Assembly (NCBI GenBank): GCA_036386455.1
Contig: DASVVS010000026.1
Coordinates: 1-24,231 of the forward strand
Reading direction: 5' to 3'
Length of the DNA stretch: 24,231 nt
Source of the DNA: AC-37 sp036386455
GTDB taxonomy: Bacteria; Actinomycetota; Thermoleophilia; Solirubrobacterales; Thermoleophilaceae
Part shown: positions 1-10,149 of the stretch, one piece after another
How the letters are laid out: each line of letters starts with the position of its first letter
Numbering within the stretch: the first letter of the stretch is position 1
Position numbers and translations under genes: made by a program
Notes under the pieces: generated by a model
Database searches by the model: none
What the model saw: the letters and a program-made list of their open reading frames with translations, nothing else
What the model was told of the DNA's origin: nothing

Positions 1-1245
<1,245 letters not shown>

Positions 1246-1249
<4 letters not shown>

Positions 1250-1262
1250 AGAAAATCTATGC
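1246..1262 (-). promoter_or_regulatory. Perfect inverted repeat over the clpB start codon
   Basis: Read on the minus strand the sequence is GCATAGATTTTCTATGC: two perfect 6-base arms around a 5-base AT-rich centre, and the second arm contains the clpB ATG. It could be a DNA operator half-overlapping the promoter. If the transcript begins further upstream, it could be an RNA hairpin that hides the start codon. The sequence alone does not decide between these. Confidence 0.5.
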
Positions 1263-1277
1263 GAGGTTATAGGAGAT
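1255..1277 (-). promoter_or_regulatory. Heat-shock promoter/operator element of clpB (copy 2)
   Basis: On the minus strand this 23-bp stretch begins ATCTCCTATAACCTC and ends AGAT. It is identical at 18 of 23 positions to the element upstream of dnaK (7384-7406), and the similarity continues into the next few bases. The outer four bases are symmetric (ATCT and AGAT). The layout, two 7-base arms around a 7-base centre, has the spacing of the HspR-binding HAIR site (CTTGAGT-N7-ACTCAAG), although the arm sequences diverge from it. It overlaps a possible -10 hexamer, TAGATT. HspR is encoded in the adjacent operon. Confidence 0.6.
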
Positions 1278-1339
1278 CTTGACGGTTGCGTCCACCGCTT
1301 CGGACGCGGACGGGCCCGGACGGCGCGCTCTGACGCGGC

Positions 1340-3061
1340 CTAGCGGCGGACGACCGTGAAGAGGTCCGGGCGCGAGGTGGCCTTGCGGTGCGCGAAGTCC
1401 TCGGCGACCACCCGCACCCGGTGGACGCCCGCCTTCAGCGCACTGCCGCCCACGCTGCCGTCGAACGGGAGCGAGTTCTTGCCCTCCTGCCCCACGACCT
1501 GGCCCAGGTCGCCCACGCGCTTCCACGCGTCGCAGCGCAGCCGCGGCGCCACCGCGCTCGACGCCGGCTTGCACTTGCGCCCGGAGCGCTTCCCGCGCAC
1601 GCGGCGGTCCACCACCACCGTGGCCCGCGCGAACTCGCTGAGCCGGAACGTGAGCTTGCGGCTCGCGGCCGGCGCCACCGGCGCGATGCGCGAGGGCACG
1701 CTGAGCGTCAGGATCCGCGGAAGGCCCGGCAGGTCGGCCGGCAGCACGCCGCGGTCGCCCACCGTGTCGCGGTAGTAGACGTCGCCGAGGGCGGTGTCGT
1801 CGGCGCTGAAGTTCTCGGCCCGCGAGACGAAGGCCACGCGCGCGTTGTTCGCCGCGAGCGCCGCCCCGAACGAGTAGTCGTCGCCCGCCGCTCCGAAGAC
1901 TCCGCTCGCGCGGCTGACCAGCGTCGTGCGGCGCGCCTGCACGTCGCGGATGAAGACGTCGATGCTGTCGGGACCGTCGAGCGAGTCGACGTCGAGGTTG
2001 CTCGCCCCGGTGTCGAAAGCCACGTAGCGGCCGTCCGGCGAGATCGACGGGTCCTGCGCGATGCCGAGCGCGGGCGCACCCGCCGGGCCGCTGGCACGCG
2101 ACACGAGCTCGGTGCGGTTCGCGGTCACGTCGCGGCGGTAGACCTCCTTGCTCCCGATCCGGGCGTCGTCGTGCAGCGGCTGCCACGCCGAGAACGCCAC
2201 GTAGCGGCCGTCGTCGGAGACGTTCGGGTCGTAGGCCCCGAGCGAGGTGGGCGAGGCCACCGCCCCGGCCGTACCGGTCGCCTGGCTGACCAGCACGGTG
2301 CGGCCCGCCACGAGGTCGCGGAGGAACACGTCGGTGCGGCCGTTCCCGTCCCCCGGGACCAGGTTCGCGGCACGCGACCAGAACGCGACGTAGCGGCCGT
2401 CGGGCGTCATGTGCGCGTTGCGCGAGGCGCCGTCGCCGACCGGCCCCGCGCCGTCGCCCTTGCTGGCGAGCGTCCATGCTCCCGTGCCGAACGAGTACAC
2501 GTAGACGTCGTGCGTCCCGTTCGTGTCCTCGGGCGCGCGCGATTCGGTCGTGGTGTACGCGACCCGGTCGCCGTCGTCGCTGATCGCGCAGTTCGCGCCG
2601 GTCAGGTCCTCGTTGTTGTCGGTCTCGGTGCCCGTCGCGGTGCCCGGCACCCGGCGCGTGGTGTCGGCGACCACGTCGCGCACCGCGATCGCCCCGTTCC
2701 AGAAGCACACGAAGCGCCCGTTGCGCGAGATCTGCGGGTCGCTGCCGCCGGTCGGCGCGCCGTCGGGGCCGTCGGCGCGCGAGGCCAGCTCGAGCGCACC
2801 GGTCTGCGTGTCCTTCACGTACACGCGCGCGGAGCTGGGCGCGCCGCCGGGGAAGTTGCTCGCGACGGTGAAGAACGCGATGTAGCGGCCGTCGCCCGAG
2901 ATCGCCGGGCGGCGGAACGACTGGTCGTTCCCGGCGGCGCCCGCGAGGCCGTCACGCGAGACGAGGACGGTGTCGTACGCGGCTCCCGCCGCGGCCGGCA
3001 GGGCATGCGCGAGCGCGAGCACCCCGACCAACGCCGTGACCGCCCCCCTGCAGCGACGCAT
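1340..3061 (-). CDS. Secreted PD40/TolB-like beta-propeller protein
   Basis: 573 residues. The N-terminus is a signal peptide (a few arginines, hydrophobic VTALVGVLALAHAL, then AAAGA), so the protein is exported. At least seven copies of a short PD40-type repeat follow, such as ISGDGRYIAF, ISRNGRFVCF, TPDGRYVAFW, SDDGRYVAFS and SPDGRYVAFD, consistent with a seven-bladed propeller like that of TolB-family proteins. Residues about 455-573 form a separate beta-rich domain with a GKRSGRKC-type segment and two cysteines, probably an Ig-like module. I choose the ATG at 3061. A GTG nine bases upstream is possible, but a TAGAGT hexamer ends seven bases before the ATG, which suits a leaderless transcript. 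The gene sits between hspR and clpB; a role in heat shock is not shown. No catalytic residues are recognisable, so a binding or scaffolding role is likely. Confidence 0.85.
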   Translation of the reverse strand: MRRCRGAVTALVGVLALAHALPAAAGAAYDTVLVSRDGLAGAAGNDQSFRRPAISGDGRYIAFFTVASNFPGGAPSSARVYVKDTQTGALELASRADGPDGAPTGGSDPQISRNGRFVCFWNGAIAVRDVVADTTRRVPGTATGTETDNNEDLTGANCAISDDGDRVAYTTTESRAPEDTNGTHDVYVYSFGTGAWTLASKGDGAGPVGDGASRNAHMTPDGRYVAFWSRAANLVPGDGNGRTDVFLRDLVAGRTVLVSQATGTAGAVASPTSLGAYDPNVSDDGRYVAFSAWQPLHDDARIGSKEVYRRDVTANRTELVSRASGPAGAPALGIAQDPSISPDGRYVAFDTGASNLDVDSLDGPDSIDVFIRDVQARRTTLVSRASGVFGAAGDDYSFGAALAANNARVAFVSRAENFSADDTALGDVYYRDTVGDRGVLPADLPGLPRILTLSVPSRIAPVAPAASRKLTFRLSEFARATVVVDRRVRGKRSGRKCKPASSAVAPRLRCDAWKRVGDLGQVVGQEGKNSLPFDGSVGGSALKAGVHRVRVVAEDFAHRKATSRPDLFTVVRR

Positions 3062-3082
3062 GCGGCGCACTCTAACCGGGCG

Positions 3083-3129
3083 CCGCGCCGAGCGGCGCGG
3101 TCAGGTCGCGAGCGGCGCGCTCAGGTCCG
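3083..3129. repeat. 20-bp tandem duplication and GC hairpin after hspR
   Basis: The 20-bp unit beginning GAGCGGCGCG and continuing TCAGGTC occurs at 3090-3109 and 3110-3129 with only a couple of differences. The right copy contains the hspR stop codon. A 7-bp GC stem (CCGCGCC/GGCGCGG, loop GAGC) at 3083-3100 overlaps the left copy and could slow or stop transcription leaving hspR, although no U-tract follows. Confidence 0.6.
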
Positions 3130-3603
3130 CGCGCTCGGCCCGTCGCCGTCGCGGCGACGGGCGCGCTGAACGGGGATACGCACGCGCGGCGCCCGCGCGT
3201 CGCGCGCCGGCACGAGCGCGCTGCCCGGCGGCTCGTAGCGCACCAGCTCGGCCCGGAACGACTTGCGGACCTTCTCGATCTCGTCGGTCATCTCCTGCTG
3301 GATGCGCTCGGCCTGGCGCTCGAGGCGGCGCATGCGCTCGCGCATCCGCTCGAGCTCCGACTCGAGCTCGAAGACCCTCTCCACCCCGGCGAGGTTCATG
3401 CCCATCTCCGACGTGAGCTCCTGGATCCGGCGCAGCCGCTCGACGTCGTCGGGCGAGTAGCGGCGGGTGCCGCCGCTCGTGCGCTCGGGCTCGATCAGCC
3501 CGCGCGACTCGTAGATCCGGAGCGTCTGCGGGTGCATGCCGGCAAGCTCGGCGGCGACGGAGATCATGTAGACGCCGCGGCGGCTGTCGGTTCGCTTCGC
3601 CAT
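3121..3603 (-). CDS. hspR: HspR, MerR-family heat-shock repressor
   Basis: 160 residues. HspR represses the dnaK operon and clpB in actinobacteria, using DnaK as co-repressor. The N-terminal MerR winged helix (about 10-77) carries AAELAGMHPQTLRIYESRGL followed by RTSGGTRRYS, close to the HspR consensus. NLAGVERVFELE ends the domain, and a highly charged coiled coil (about 78-118) follows. The C-terminal tail is basic and proline/arginine rich. The ATG (3603-3601) shares one base with the dnaJ stop codon (TGATG), so translation is coupled to dnaJ. Being last in the dnaK-grpE-dnaJ-hspR order, it should be autoregulated through the promoter ahead of dnaK. The paired elements at 7384-7406 and 1255-1277 are its probable targets. 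Confidence 0.95.
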   Translation of the reverse strand: MAKRTDSRRGVYMISVAAELAGMHPQTLRIYESRGLIEPERTSGGTRRYSPDDVERLRRIQELTSEMGMNLAGVERVFELESELERMRERMRRLERQAERIQQEMTDEIEKVRKSFRAELVRYEPPGSALVPARDARAPRVRIPVQRARRRDGDGPSART

Positions 3604-4724
3604 CACTCCTCCTTGCCTGCGGCGGAGAACAGCCCCTCGCGCGGGTTGCCGTCCATCACCTCGGCGAGCTGGTCGACCGCCTTCTTCTGCTTCTTGTCGA
3701 GCGAGCGGGGAACGTCGATCACGAGCTTGTAGTGGATGTCGCCGCGGCCCTTGCCGCCGAGCCGCGGCGGGCCCTCGCCGCGCAGGCGCTGGACCGTGCC
3801 GTGCTGGGTCCCGGCGGGAACGCGGATGCGCTTGGTGCCGTTCAGGGTGGGCACCTCGACCGTCGCGCCGCGGATCGCCTCGACGATCGTGATCGGCACG
3901 TCCACCTCGAGGTGCTCGCCCTTGCGCCGGAACACGGGCGAGTCGCCCACGCGCGTGATCACGTAGAGGTCGCCGGGCGGGCCGCCGCGGCGCCCACCCT
4001 CGCCCTTGCCGGCGAGCCGCACGCGGCTGCCGTCGCGCACCCCGGCCGGGATGTTCGCGCGGTAGCGCTTGACCTGGCGCGTGTTGCCGCTGCCGCTGCA
4101 GGTGGGGCACGGGTCCTTGATCTCGGTGCCGGTGCCGCCGCACTTGGAGCACGGCTGCGAGATCGAGAACAGGCCTTGCCCCTCGTTCTCGATGCCGCGG
4201 CCCTGGCAGCGCGAGCAGACGCTGGGAGAGGTGCCGGGCTTCGCGCCGGTGCCGCCGCAGGTGCGGCAGGCCGCCGTCATGGGCACGGTCACCTGGACCT
4301 GCGCGCCCTCCATCGCCTGGTCGAACGAGACGTGCACCTCGGTCTCGAGGTCGCGCCCGCGCTCGGGCCGCGAGCCGCCGCGCGCGCCGCCGGCGCCGCC
4401 CCCGGCCGCGCCGCCGAACAGGTCGGAGAGGATGTCGCCGATCCCGCCGAAGCCGCCGGCCGGACCCCCGCCCGACCGGAAGCCGCCCGGGTCGAAGCCG
4501 CCGAAGAGCCCGCCGCTGGCGTCGAACTCCTTGCGCTTCTCCGGGTCCCCGACCATCGAGTAGGCCTGCTGGATCTCCTTGAACCGCTCCTCGGCGTTCT
4601 TGTCGTCGGGGTTGCGGTCCGGGTGGTGCTGGCGAGCCAGCTTCCGGTAGGCCTTCTTGATGTCCTCCTGCGACGCCTTCTTGTCGACGCCCAGGACGCT
4701 GTAGGGATCCTTGACCGCGGGCAT
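3603..4724 (-). CDS. dnaJ: Chaperone protein DnaJ
   Basis: 373 residues, full length for type I DnaJ. DnaJ delivers unfolded clients to DnaK and stimulates its ATPase. The J domain occupies about 1-70, with the essential HPD at 34-36 (ARQHHPDRNPD). A Gly/Phe-rich linker follows (GGLFGGFDPGGF and neighbours). Four zinc-binding CxxCxGxG repeats (CRTCGGTG, CSRCQGRG, CSKCGGTG, CPTCSGSG) come next, then the client-binding beta domains. The ATG at 4724 has a strong Shine-Dalgarno (GAGGAG) a few bases upstream. It lies 12 bases after grpE and overlaps hspR by one base, so it belongs to the dnaK operon. Confidence 0.98.
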   Translation of the reverse strand: MPAVKDPYSVLGVDKKASQEDIKKAYRKLARQHHPDRNPDDKNAEERFKEIQQAYSMVGDPEKRKEFDASGGLFGGFDPGGFRSGGGPAGGFGGIGDILSDLFGGAAGGGAGGARGGSRPERGRDLETEVHVSFDQAMEGAQVQVTVPMTAACRTCGGTGAKPGTSPSVCSRCQGRGIENEGQGLFSISQPCSKCGGTGTEIKDPCPTCSGSGNTRQVKRYRANIPAGVRDGSRVRLAGKGEGGRRGGPPGDLYVITRVGDSPVFRRKGEHLEVDVPITIVEAIRGATVEVPTLNGTKRIRVPAGTQHGTVQRLRGEGPPRLGGKGRGDIHYKLVIDVPRSLDKKQKKAVDQLAEVMDGNPREGLFSAAGKEE

Positions 4725-4736
4725 GGCTCCTCCTCG

Positions 4737-5410
4737 CTACGCGGAGACCACCACGCGGGCCGGTCGGATCACCGTGTCGCGCATGCGGTAGCCCTTCTCG
4801 ACCACCTGGACCACGAGACCGGACTCCGTCCCCTCCACCGGCGCGGTGGAGATGGCCTCGTGCACGTTCGGGTCGAAGCGCTCGCCCGACGGCTCGAGCG
4901 CTTCCACGCCCGCACGGCCGAGCACGCCCTGCAGGTCCGCCAGCACGAGCTTCACGCCCTCGTGCAGCGGTCCCTCGGAGTCGGCCGCCGCGGCCAGCGC
5001 GCGCTCCAGGTTGTCGACCACCGGCAGGAGCTCGCGCAGGAGCCCCGCCTTGGCCCGCTCGCCGGCCTGGCTGGCCTGCTGGGCGGTGCGCTTGCGGTAG
5101 TTCTCGAAGTCGGCCTGGGTGCGGCGGGCGAGGTCGAGGTACTCGTCGCGCTTGGCCTCGGCCTCGGCGAGCGGGTCGAGCGGGGCCTCCTCCTCGGGCG
5201 CAGCGGGAGCCTCGGCGTCGGCGGAAGCCGCAGCGTCGGCGGAAGCTCCGGCCTCCGCGGGGGCGCCGGCCTCGGCCTCGGGCGGGCCTGCCGGGGCCTC
5301 CTCGGCGACCTCCTCGGGGCTGCCCGGAGCGGCGGGCTCCTGGCCCACCGCCCCGTCGCGCTCCCTCATCTGCTCACGCACCGCGCTCTGGTCCGGCGTG
5401 TGGCGCGTCA

Positions 5411-5411
<1 letters not shown>
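4737..5411 (-). CDS. grpE: GrpE nucleotide-exchange factor
   Basis: 224 residues. GrpE is a dimer that releases ADP from DnaK. The first 90 residues or so are low-complexity Ala/Glu/Pro and probably disordered, with repeated AEA/ASADA stretches. The long helical region follows (DPLAEAEAKRDEYLDLARRT, then FENYRKRT). The C-terminal beta domain carries the GrpE signature, FDPNVHEAIS through VVEKGYRMRDTVIRPARV. The start codon shares one base with the dnaK stop codon (TGATG), which keeps the ratio to DnaK by translational coupling. Confidence 0.97.
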
Positions 5412-7339
<1,928 letters not shown>

Positions 7340-7383
7340 AGGGGTCTCTGCTCCTTCTCGGTTCTAATGCTCTGCGCCAGGAA

Positions 7384-7406
7384 ATCTGAGTGAGGTTTTA
7401 GCAGAT
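7384..7406 (-). promoter_or_regulatory. Heat-shock promoter/operator element of dnaK (copy 1)
   Basis: On the minus strand the element starts ATCTGCTAAAACCTC and ends ACTCAGAT. The outer five bases form a perfect inverted repeat (ATCTG/CAGAT). The right arm ACTCAGA matches the HspR HAIR half-site ACTCAAG at 5 of 7 positions, and the total arm-spacer-arm spacing is that of HAIR. The core lies 44 bp before the dnaK ATG. A CAGATT hexamer at its end could be the -10, giving a leader of about 37 bases that contains the Shine-Dalgarno. Confidence 0.6.
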
Positions 7407-7490
7407 CCTGCATGGGCTGCCCACGGGGTGGCGCGTACGTGCGCCCGCTCCGGCGGAGGAATCTGGCGCGCAAGCCTGAATCCCCGGCCC

Positions 7491-8582
7491 ATGGACCGGG
7501 ACCAGGTGAAGATCCGCCGCTACGCGACCCTCTCGGTGCTCGGCATCGTCGCGCTGCTCGCCGCGATCGTGCTGTTCGCCGGGCTCGCCTCGTTCAAGAG
7601 CGTGGCGCAGGGCGACGTCTGCGTGATCGTCGACGGCGGCCCGCTCGACGACCGCAAGGTCAGCAAGGTGCGCCAGCCGGGTTCCGGTGTGGAGACGGTC
7701 GGCATGTTCAACAAGCAGCGCTGCTTCCCGGCCAACGAGCGCCACTACACGCTCTCCTCCGACCCGGGCGCGGCCGACTCGAAGACCGTCGACGTGGTGA
7801 AGGTCCCGACCAAGGACGCCGTCGAGGTCTACATCGAGGGGCAGTTCCGCTTCCGCCTGACGACCGACCAGGAGACGCTCAAGGACTTCTACCGCCGCTA
7901 CGGGTCGCGCACCTTCGGCGGCACCCACCCCTACGACGGCGACGACGGCTGGAACAACTTCCTCGCCCAGGTCTTCCGCCAGCCGAGCCTGACCGCCACC
8001 CGCGAGGCCGTGGGCCGCTATCGCTGCATCGAGCTGCGCAACACCTGCCAGTACGTGACGAACGCACAGGCCGCGGTGGCCGGCGGGGTGCGCGAGGTCG
8101 AGACCGGTCAGAACCTCGAGAAGGTGGCCGAGGAGATCGGCCGCACGACCGAGGCGCGGCTGAACGAGTTCCTCAGCGGGACCTGCAAGGCGCCCGACGG
8201 GCCCGACCCCGGCACCGCGCCCGACGACCGGCCGTGCCGGCGCTACTTCGAGGCCGTGCGCTTCACGCTCGGGCAGCCGAAGTTCGAGGACAGCGTGGAG
8301 CAGTCGGTGACCGCCGCGCAGACCGCGGGCGCCGACGCCGCCACCGCACGGCTCCAGGCGCAGAAGAAGGTCGAGGAGGCGCGCGGCCGCCGGCGGGTGT
8401 CCGAGGAGGACGCGAAGGCGATCCGCGAGACCGGGTCGGCCTACCGGCGCAACCCGGTCAAGGGACGCATCGACCTGGCCGAGGCGATCTGCGGCGTGCA
8501 GGACGATGGCCGCCCCAAGGGCTGCCCGGTCCAGTCGTTCGGCGGCGACTCGTCGCTCTTGCTGAACCCGCGCGGGCCGTAG
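7491..8582 (+). CDS. SPFH/band-7-like single-pass membrane protein
   Basis: 363 residues from the ATG at 7491. A short basic N-terminus is followed by one strong membrane helix (about 12-34, LSVLGIVALLAAIVLFAGLA). An SPFH-like domain follows: GDVCVIVDGGPLDDRKVSKV, then QPGSG, then a strand-rich stretch with VEVYIEGQFRFRLT. From about 180 onward the protein is helical and charged (EDSVEQSVTAAQTAGADAA, QAQKKVEEARGRRR), as in the coiled coil of flotillin/prohibitin-type proteins. Such proteins form membrane-attached rings that scaffold microdomains or proteases. No Shine-Dalgarno is near the ATG. A GTG at 7428 in frame would add 21 residues that look non-coding. It diverges from dnaK across about 150 bp, so promoter sharing is possible. 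Confidence 0.7.
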   Translation: MDRDQVKIRRYATLSVLGIVALLAAIVLFAGLASFKSVAQGDVCVIVDGGPLDDRKVSKVRQPGSGVETVGMFNKQRCFPANERHYTLSSDPGAADSKTVDVVKVPTKDAVEVYIEGQFRFRLTTDQETLKDFYRRYGSRTFGGTHPYDGDDGWNNFLAQVFRQPSLTATREAVGRYRCIELRNTCQYVTNAQAAVAGGVREVETGQNLEKVAEEIGRTTEARLNEFLSGTCKAPDGPDPGTAPDDRPCRRYFEAVRFTLGQPKFEDSVEQSVTAAQTAGADAATARLQAQKKVEEARGRRRVSEEDAKAIRETGSAYRRNPVKGRIDLAEAICGVQDDGRPKGCPVQSFGGDSSLLLNPRGP

Positions 8583-8594
8583 CGAGGGCGGGGC

Positions 8595-8879
8595 GTGCGC
8601 CTCCTGATCATCCTCGTGATCGCGGCGCTGATCGTGCTCTCGCTCTACCTGCTGCTCGACTGGCTGCGCACGCGCGGCGAGCGGCGCGAGCCGTGGCGGG
8701 TGGACACGTTCAACCGGGCCGACGGCACCACCGTCGTCGGGCTGCGGCGCTCGGGCTCGCCGGAGCGGGTGGTCAAGGAGCTGCCGCCGGGGATGGACGC
8801 GATCGAGTTCGAGAGCGAGCTGCGGCTGGCGCTCGAGGACGCGGAGTCGCACGCGAAGGTGCTGAACCGGCGCGGCTGA
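8595..8879 (+). CDS. Small single-pass membrane protein
   Basis: 94 residues starting at GTG, with a purine-rich stretch (GAGGGCGGGG) just upstream. Residues 2-22 are a membrane helix (LLIILVIAALIVLSLYLLLDWL). A basic stop-transfer segment (RTRGERRE) follows, then about 65 soluble residues with a small beta-rich patch (VDTFNRADGTTVVGLRR) and an acidic C-terminal helix. It begins 12 bases after the SPFH-like gene and is surely co-transcribed, so a partner role for that protein is plausible. I do not recognise the family. Confidence 0.75.
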   Translation: MRLLIILVIAALIVLSLYLLLDWLRTRGERREPWRVDTFNRADGTTVVGLRRSGSPERVVKELPPGMDAIEFESELRLALEDAESHAKVLNRRG

Positions 8880-8882
8880 GGG

Positions 8883-8926
8883 GGCCGGGCCGGCCAGCCA
8901 CCCTCGGCACGTCCGAACTAACGGAC
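8883..8926. terminator. Hairpins between convergent genes (weak terminator candidates)
   Basis: Two short inverted repeats lie between the small membrane gene and hicA. One is a perfect 13-bp palindrome, GGCCGGGCCGGCC, at 8883-8895. The other is a 5-bp stem GTCCG/CGGAC with a 6-base loop at 8911-8926 that covers the hicA stop codon. Neither has a U-tract. They may end transcription from both sides, but this is inferred only from position. Confidence 0.35.
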
Positions 8927-9109
8927 TGACGGCACGCCGAGCTGCTGGCAGATCGCACGCGCGGTACCGCGCGGCAGCTCGCGATGGCGAGGAAGGGATG
9001 AGGAACGCTCGGTCGCGGGGTTGAACCAGATCGAATGCCTCGCTCCTTCGCGCTTGGGTACGCAGCCGTGCTCCCGCAGGTGCCTCTCCAGGGCGGCGCG
9101 CTTGATCAT
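8918..9109 (-). CDS. hicA: HicA-type mRNA interferase toxin
   Basis: 63 residues, typical for HicA. HicA toxins have a double-stranded-RNA-binding-like fold and cleave mRNA. The sequence shows the N-terminal helix (KRAALERHLREHGC), the loop with the catalytic histidine (REGARHSIWFNP, His25), and the C-terminal PRHRELPRGTARAICQQLG, all classic for the family. The ATG overlaps the stop of the upstream winged-helix gene by four bases (ATGA), so the toxin is translated behind that gene. A HicB-type antitoxin is not adjacent: it starts 1 kb away on the opposite strand. The protein appears intact, with His25 present. The third codon position holds more A/T than in neighbouring genes. Confidence 0.88.
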   Translation of the reverse strand: MIKRAALERHLREHGCVPKREGARHSIWFNPATERSSSLPRHRELPRGTARAICQQLGVPSVR

Positions 9110-9900
9110 CGGCTGGCCCTCTTTCGCCCGCTCGGCGTCTTCTGCTGGCGGCGTTTAGCGGCCGAACTCGGCGCACCCTTAGGGCCGAAGGGCGGCTGGA
9201 GCGTGTAAGCGTTCTCCCACGTGTACCCCTCCGGCGCGAGCGGCGCCTCCTTCTTGTGCCGCCTTACTTCCAGCAGCCCATGTCGCTCGAGGCCCGCGAC
9301 CCCATTCGACAGCGTCGACGACGAGATGCCGTACCACTGGCTCACCTGTCGGTGAGGCAGGATGAAACCGTCGCCGAGACTGAGGGCGATCAGCAGGATC
9401 GCGACGCTCGGCAGGTCGAGCCTCGTGTCCCAGCCCTCGCGCCAATAGACGTACGGGAGCCGGAGGTAGGGCTCGCCGACCTTCCGCGGATGCTTGTACG
9501 TCCGCCCGGAGCCGTCGTCGCGCAGCAGGATTACCTTGCTGAGGCGTCCGCGCCGTTCGCGACGGATCAGCTTGTGTCGTTCGAGCCACGCCCAGTTCTT
9601 CGAAACCGCCGTGCGGGATGCGGGGAGAGTGAAATCGAGTCCCATCGCGCGGGCCCAGACCTTTGAGTCCCGCGCGACACCGAAGTCGTTCCCGCTCGCC
9701 ACGGCGTGGACGAGCATGTACTGCGCGAGCGGCCGCTCAGCGCCTGTGCGTACGAACTCCGAGAGGACGCCCGGCGAGCGCTTGCCTCCACGCGTCTTAC
9801 GCTGCAAGAATGAATGCGCAAGCGGAAGATGGTCGCGCTTCGCTCCCGTTAGGAGCGCGTCGACAGTCTTCTCCTTGTTTGCGATGGCATTCTCGGGCAC
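9106..9900 (-). CDS. Winged-helix DNA-binding protein of unknown family
   Basis: 264 residues from a GTG. I do not recognise the family. Two segments look like winged helices. About 80-125 contains SRTAVSKNWAWLERHKLIRR followed by a strand-turn-strand (RGRLSKVILLRDD). About 185-215 contains PHRQVSQWYGISSSTLSNG then VAGLERHGLLEVRRHKKE, a clear helix-turn-helix with an SSST recognition helix. Fold and order recall plasmid replication-initiator or MarR-like proteins, but that is only resemblance. The C-terminal 30 residues are basic and probably disordered. The stop overlaps the hicA ATG by four bases, so the two are co-translated. Codon use is richer in A/T at third positions than in the flanking genes, a sign of transfer. 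Likely roles are autoregulator of the hic locus or accessory antitoxin (inference). Confidence 0.75.
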   Translation of the reverse strand: MPENAIANKEKTVDALLTGAKRDHLPLAHSFLQRKTRGGKRSPGVLSEFVRTGAERPLAQYMLVHAVASGNDFGVARDSKVWARAMGLDFTLPASRTAVSKNWAWLERHKLIRRERRGRLSKVILLRDDGSGRTYKHPRKVGEPYLRLPYVYWREGWDTRLDLPSVAILLIALSLGDGFILPHRQVSQWYGISSSTLSNGVAGLERHGLLEVRRHKKEAPLAPEGYTWENAYTLQPPFGPKGAPSSAAKRRQQKTPSGRKRASR

Positions 9901-10149
9901 GTCCCGTAGATTGCCACACGGACGGCGACTCGTTGTCCAGATCGAGCCCGTCCCGTTTACCGTTTGAGCGGACTCACCTAGGAGCGCAGATCACAGTACA
10001 TGTGGCACATCACGCTACTAGGTCACCTAACAGCTCCAGGGTCCGATTGGCGTGTCCCTGCGGATCGGATGCCCGAGCGCAGTTGAGGGTGTGCCGCGCG
10101 AATCGCCGACCCTCCACTTCGTGAGCTCTCAGCCGATTACGCTAATGAC
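9901..10149. promoter_or_regulatory. Divergent control region between the winged-helix gene and hicB
   Basis: 249 bp with no gene and clearly lower GC than the flanks. It holds a perfect palindrome TAGGTCACCTA (10019-10029) and a CCTAGG palindrome (9977-9982) that shares the ACCTA half-sequence. It also holds an inverted CACA-N5-TGTG (9992-10004) and a tandem CCGTTTA/CCGTTTG (9953-9966). TACGCT at 10138-10143 lies six bases before the hicB ATG, the spacing of a leaderless -10. The shared ACCTA motifs are plausible operators for the winged-helix protein. Confidence 0.55.
10019..10029. promoter_or_regulatory. Palindromic operator candidate TAGGTCACCTA
   Basis: Perfect 5-1-5 palindrome in the middle of the divergent intergenic region. 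The ACCTA half is repeated at 9976-9980. Its placement between two divergent genes, one encoding a DNA-binding protein, fits an autoregulatory operator. Confidence 0.45.
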
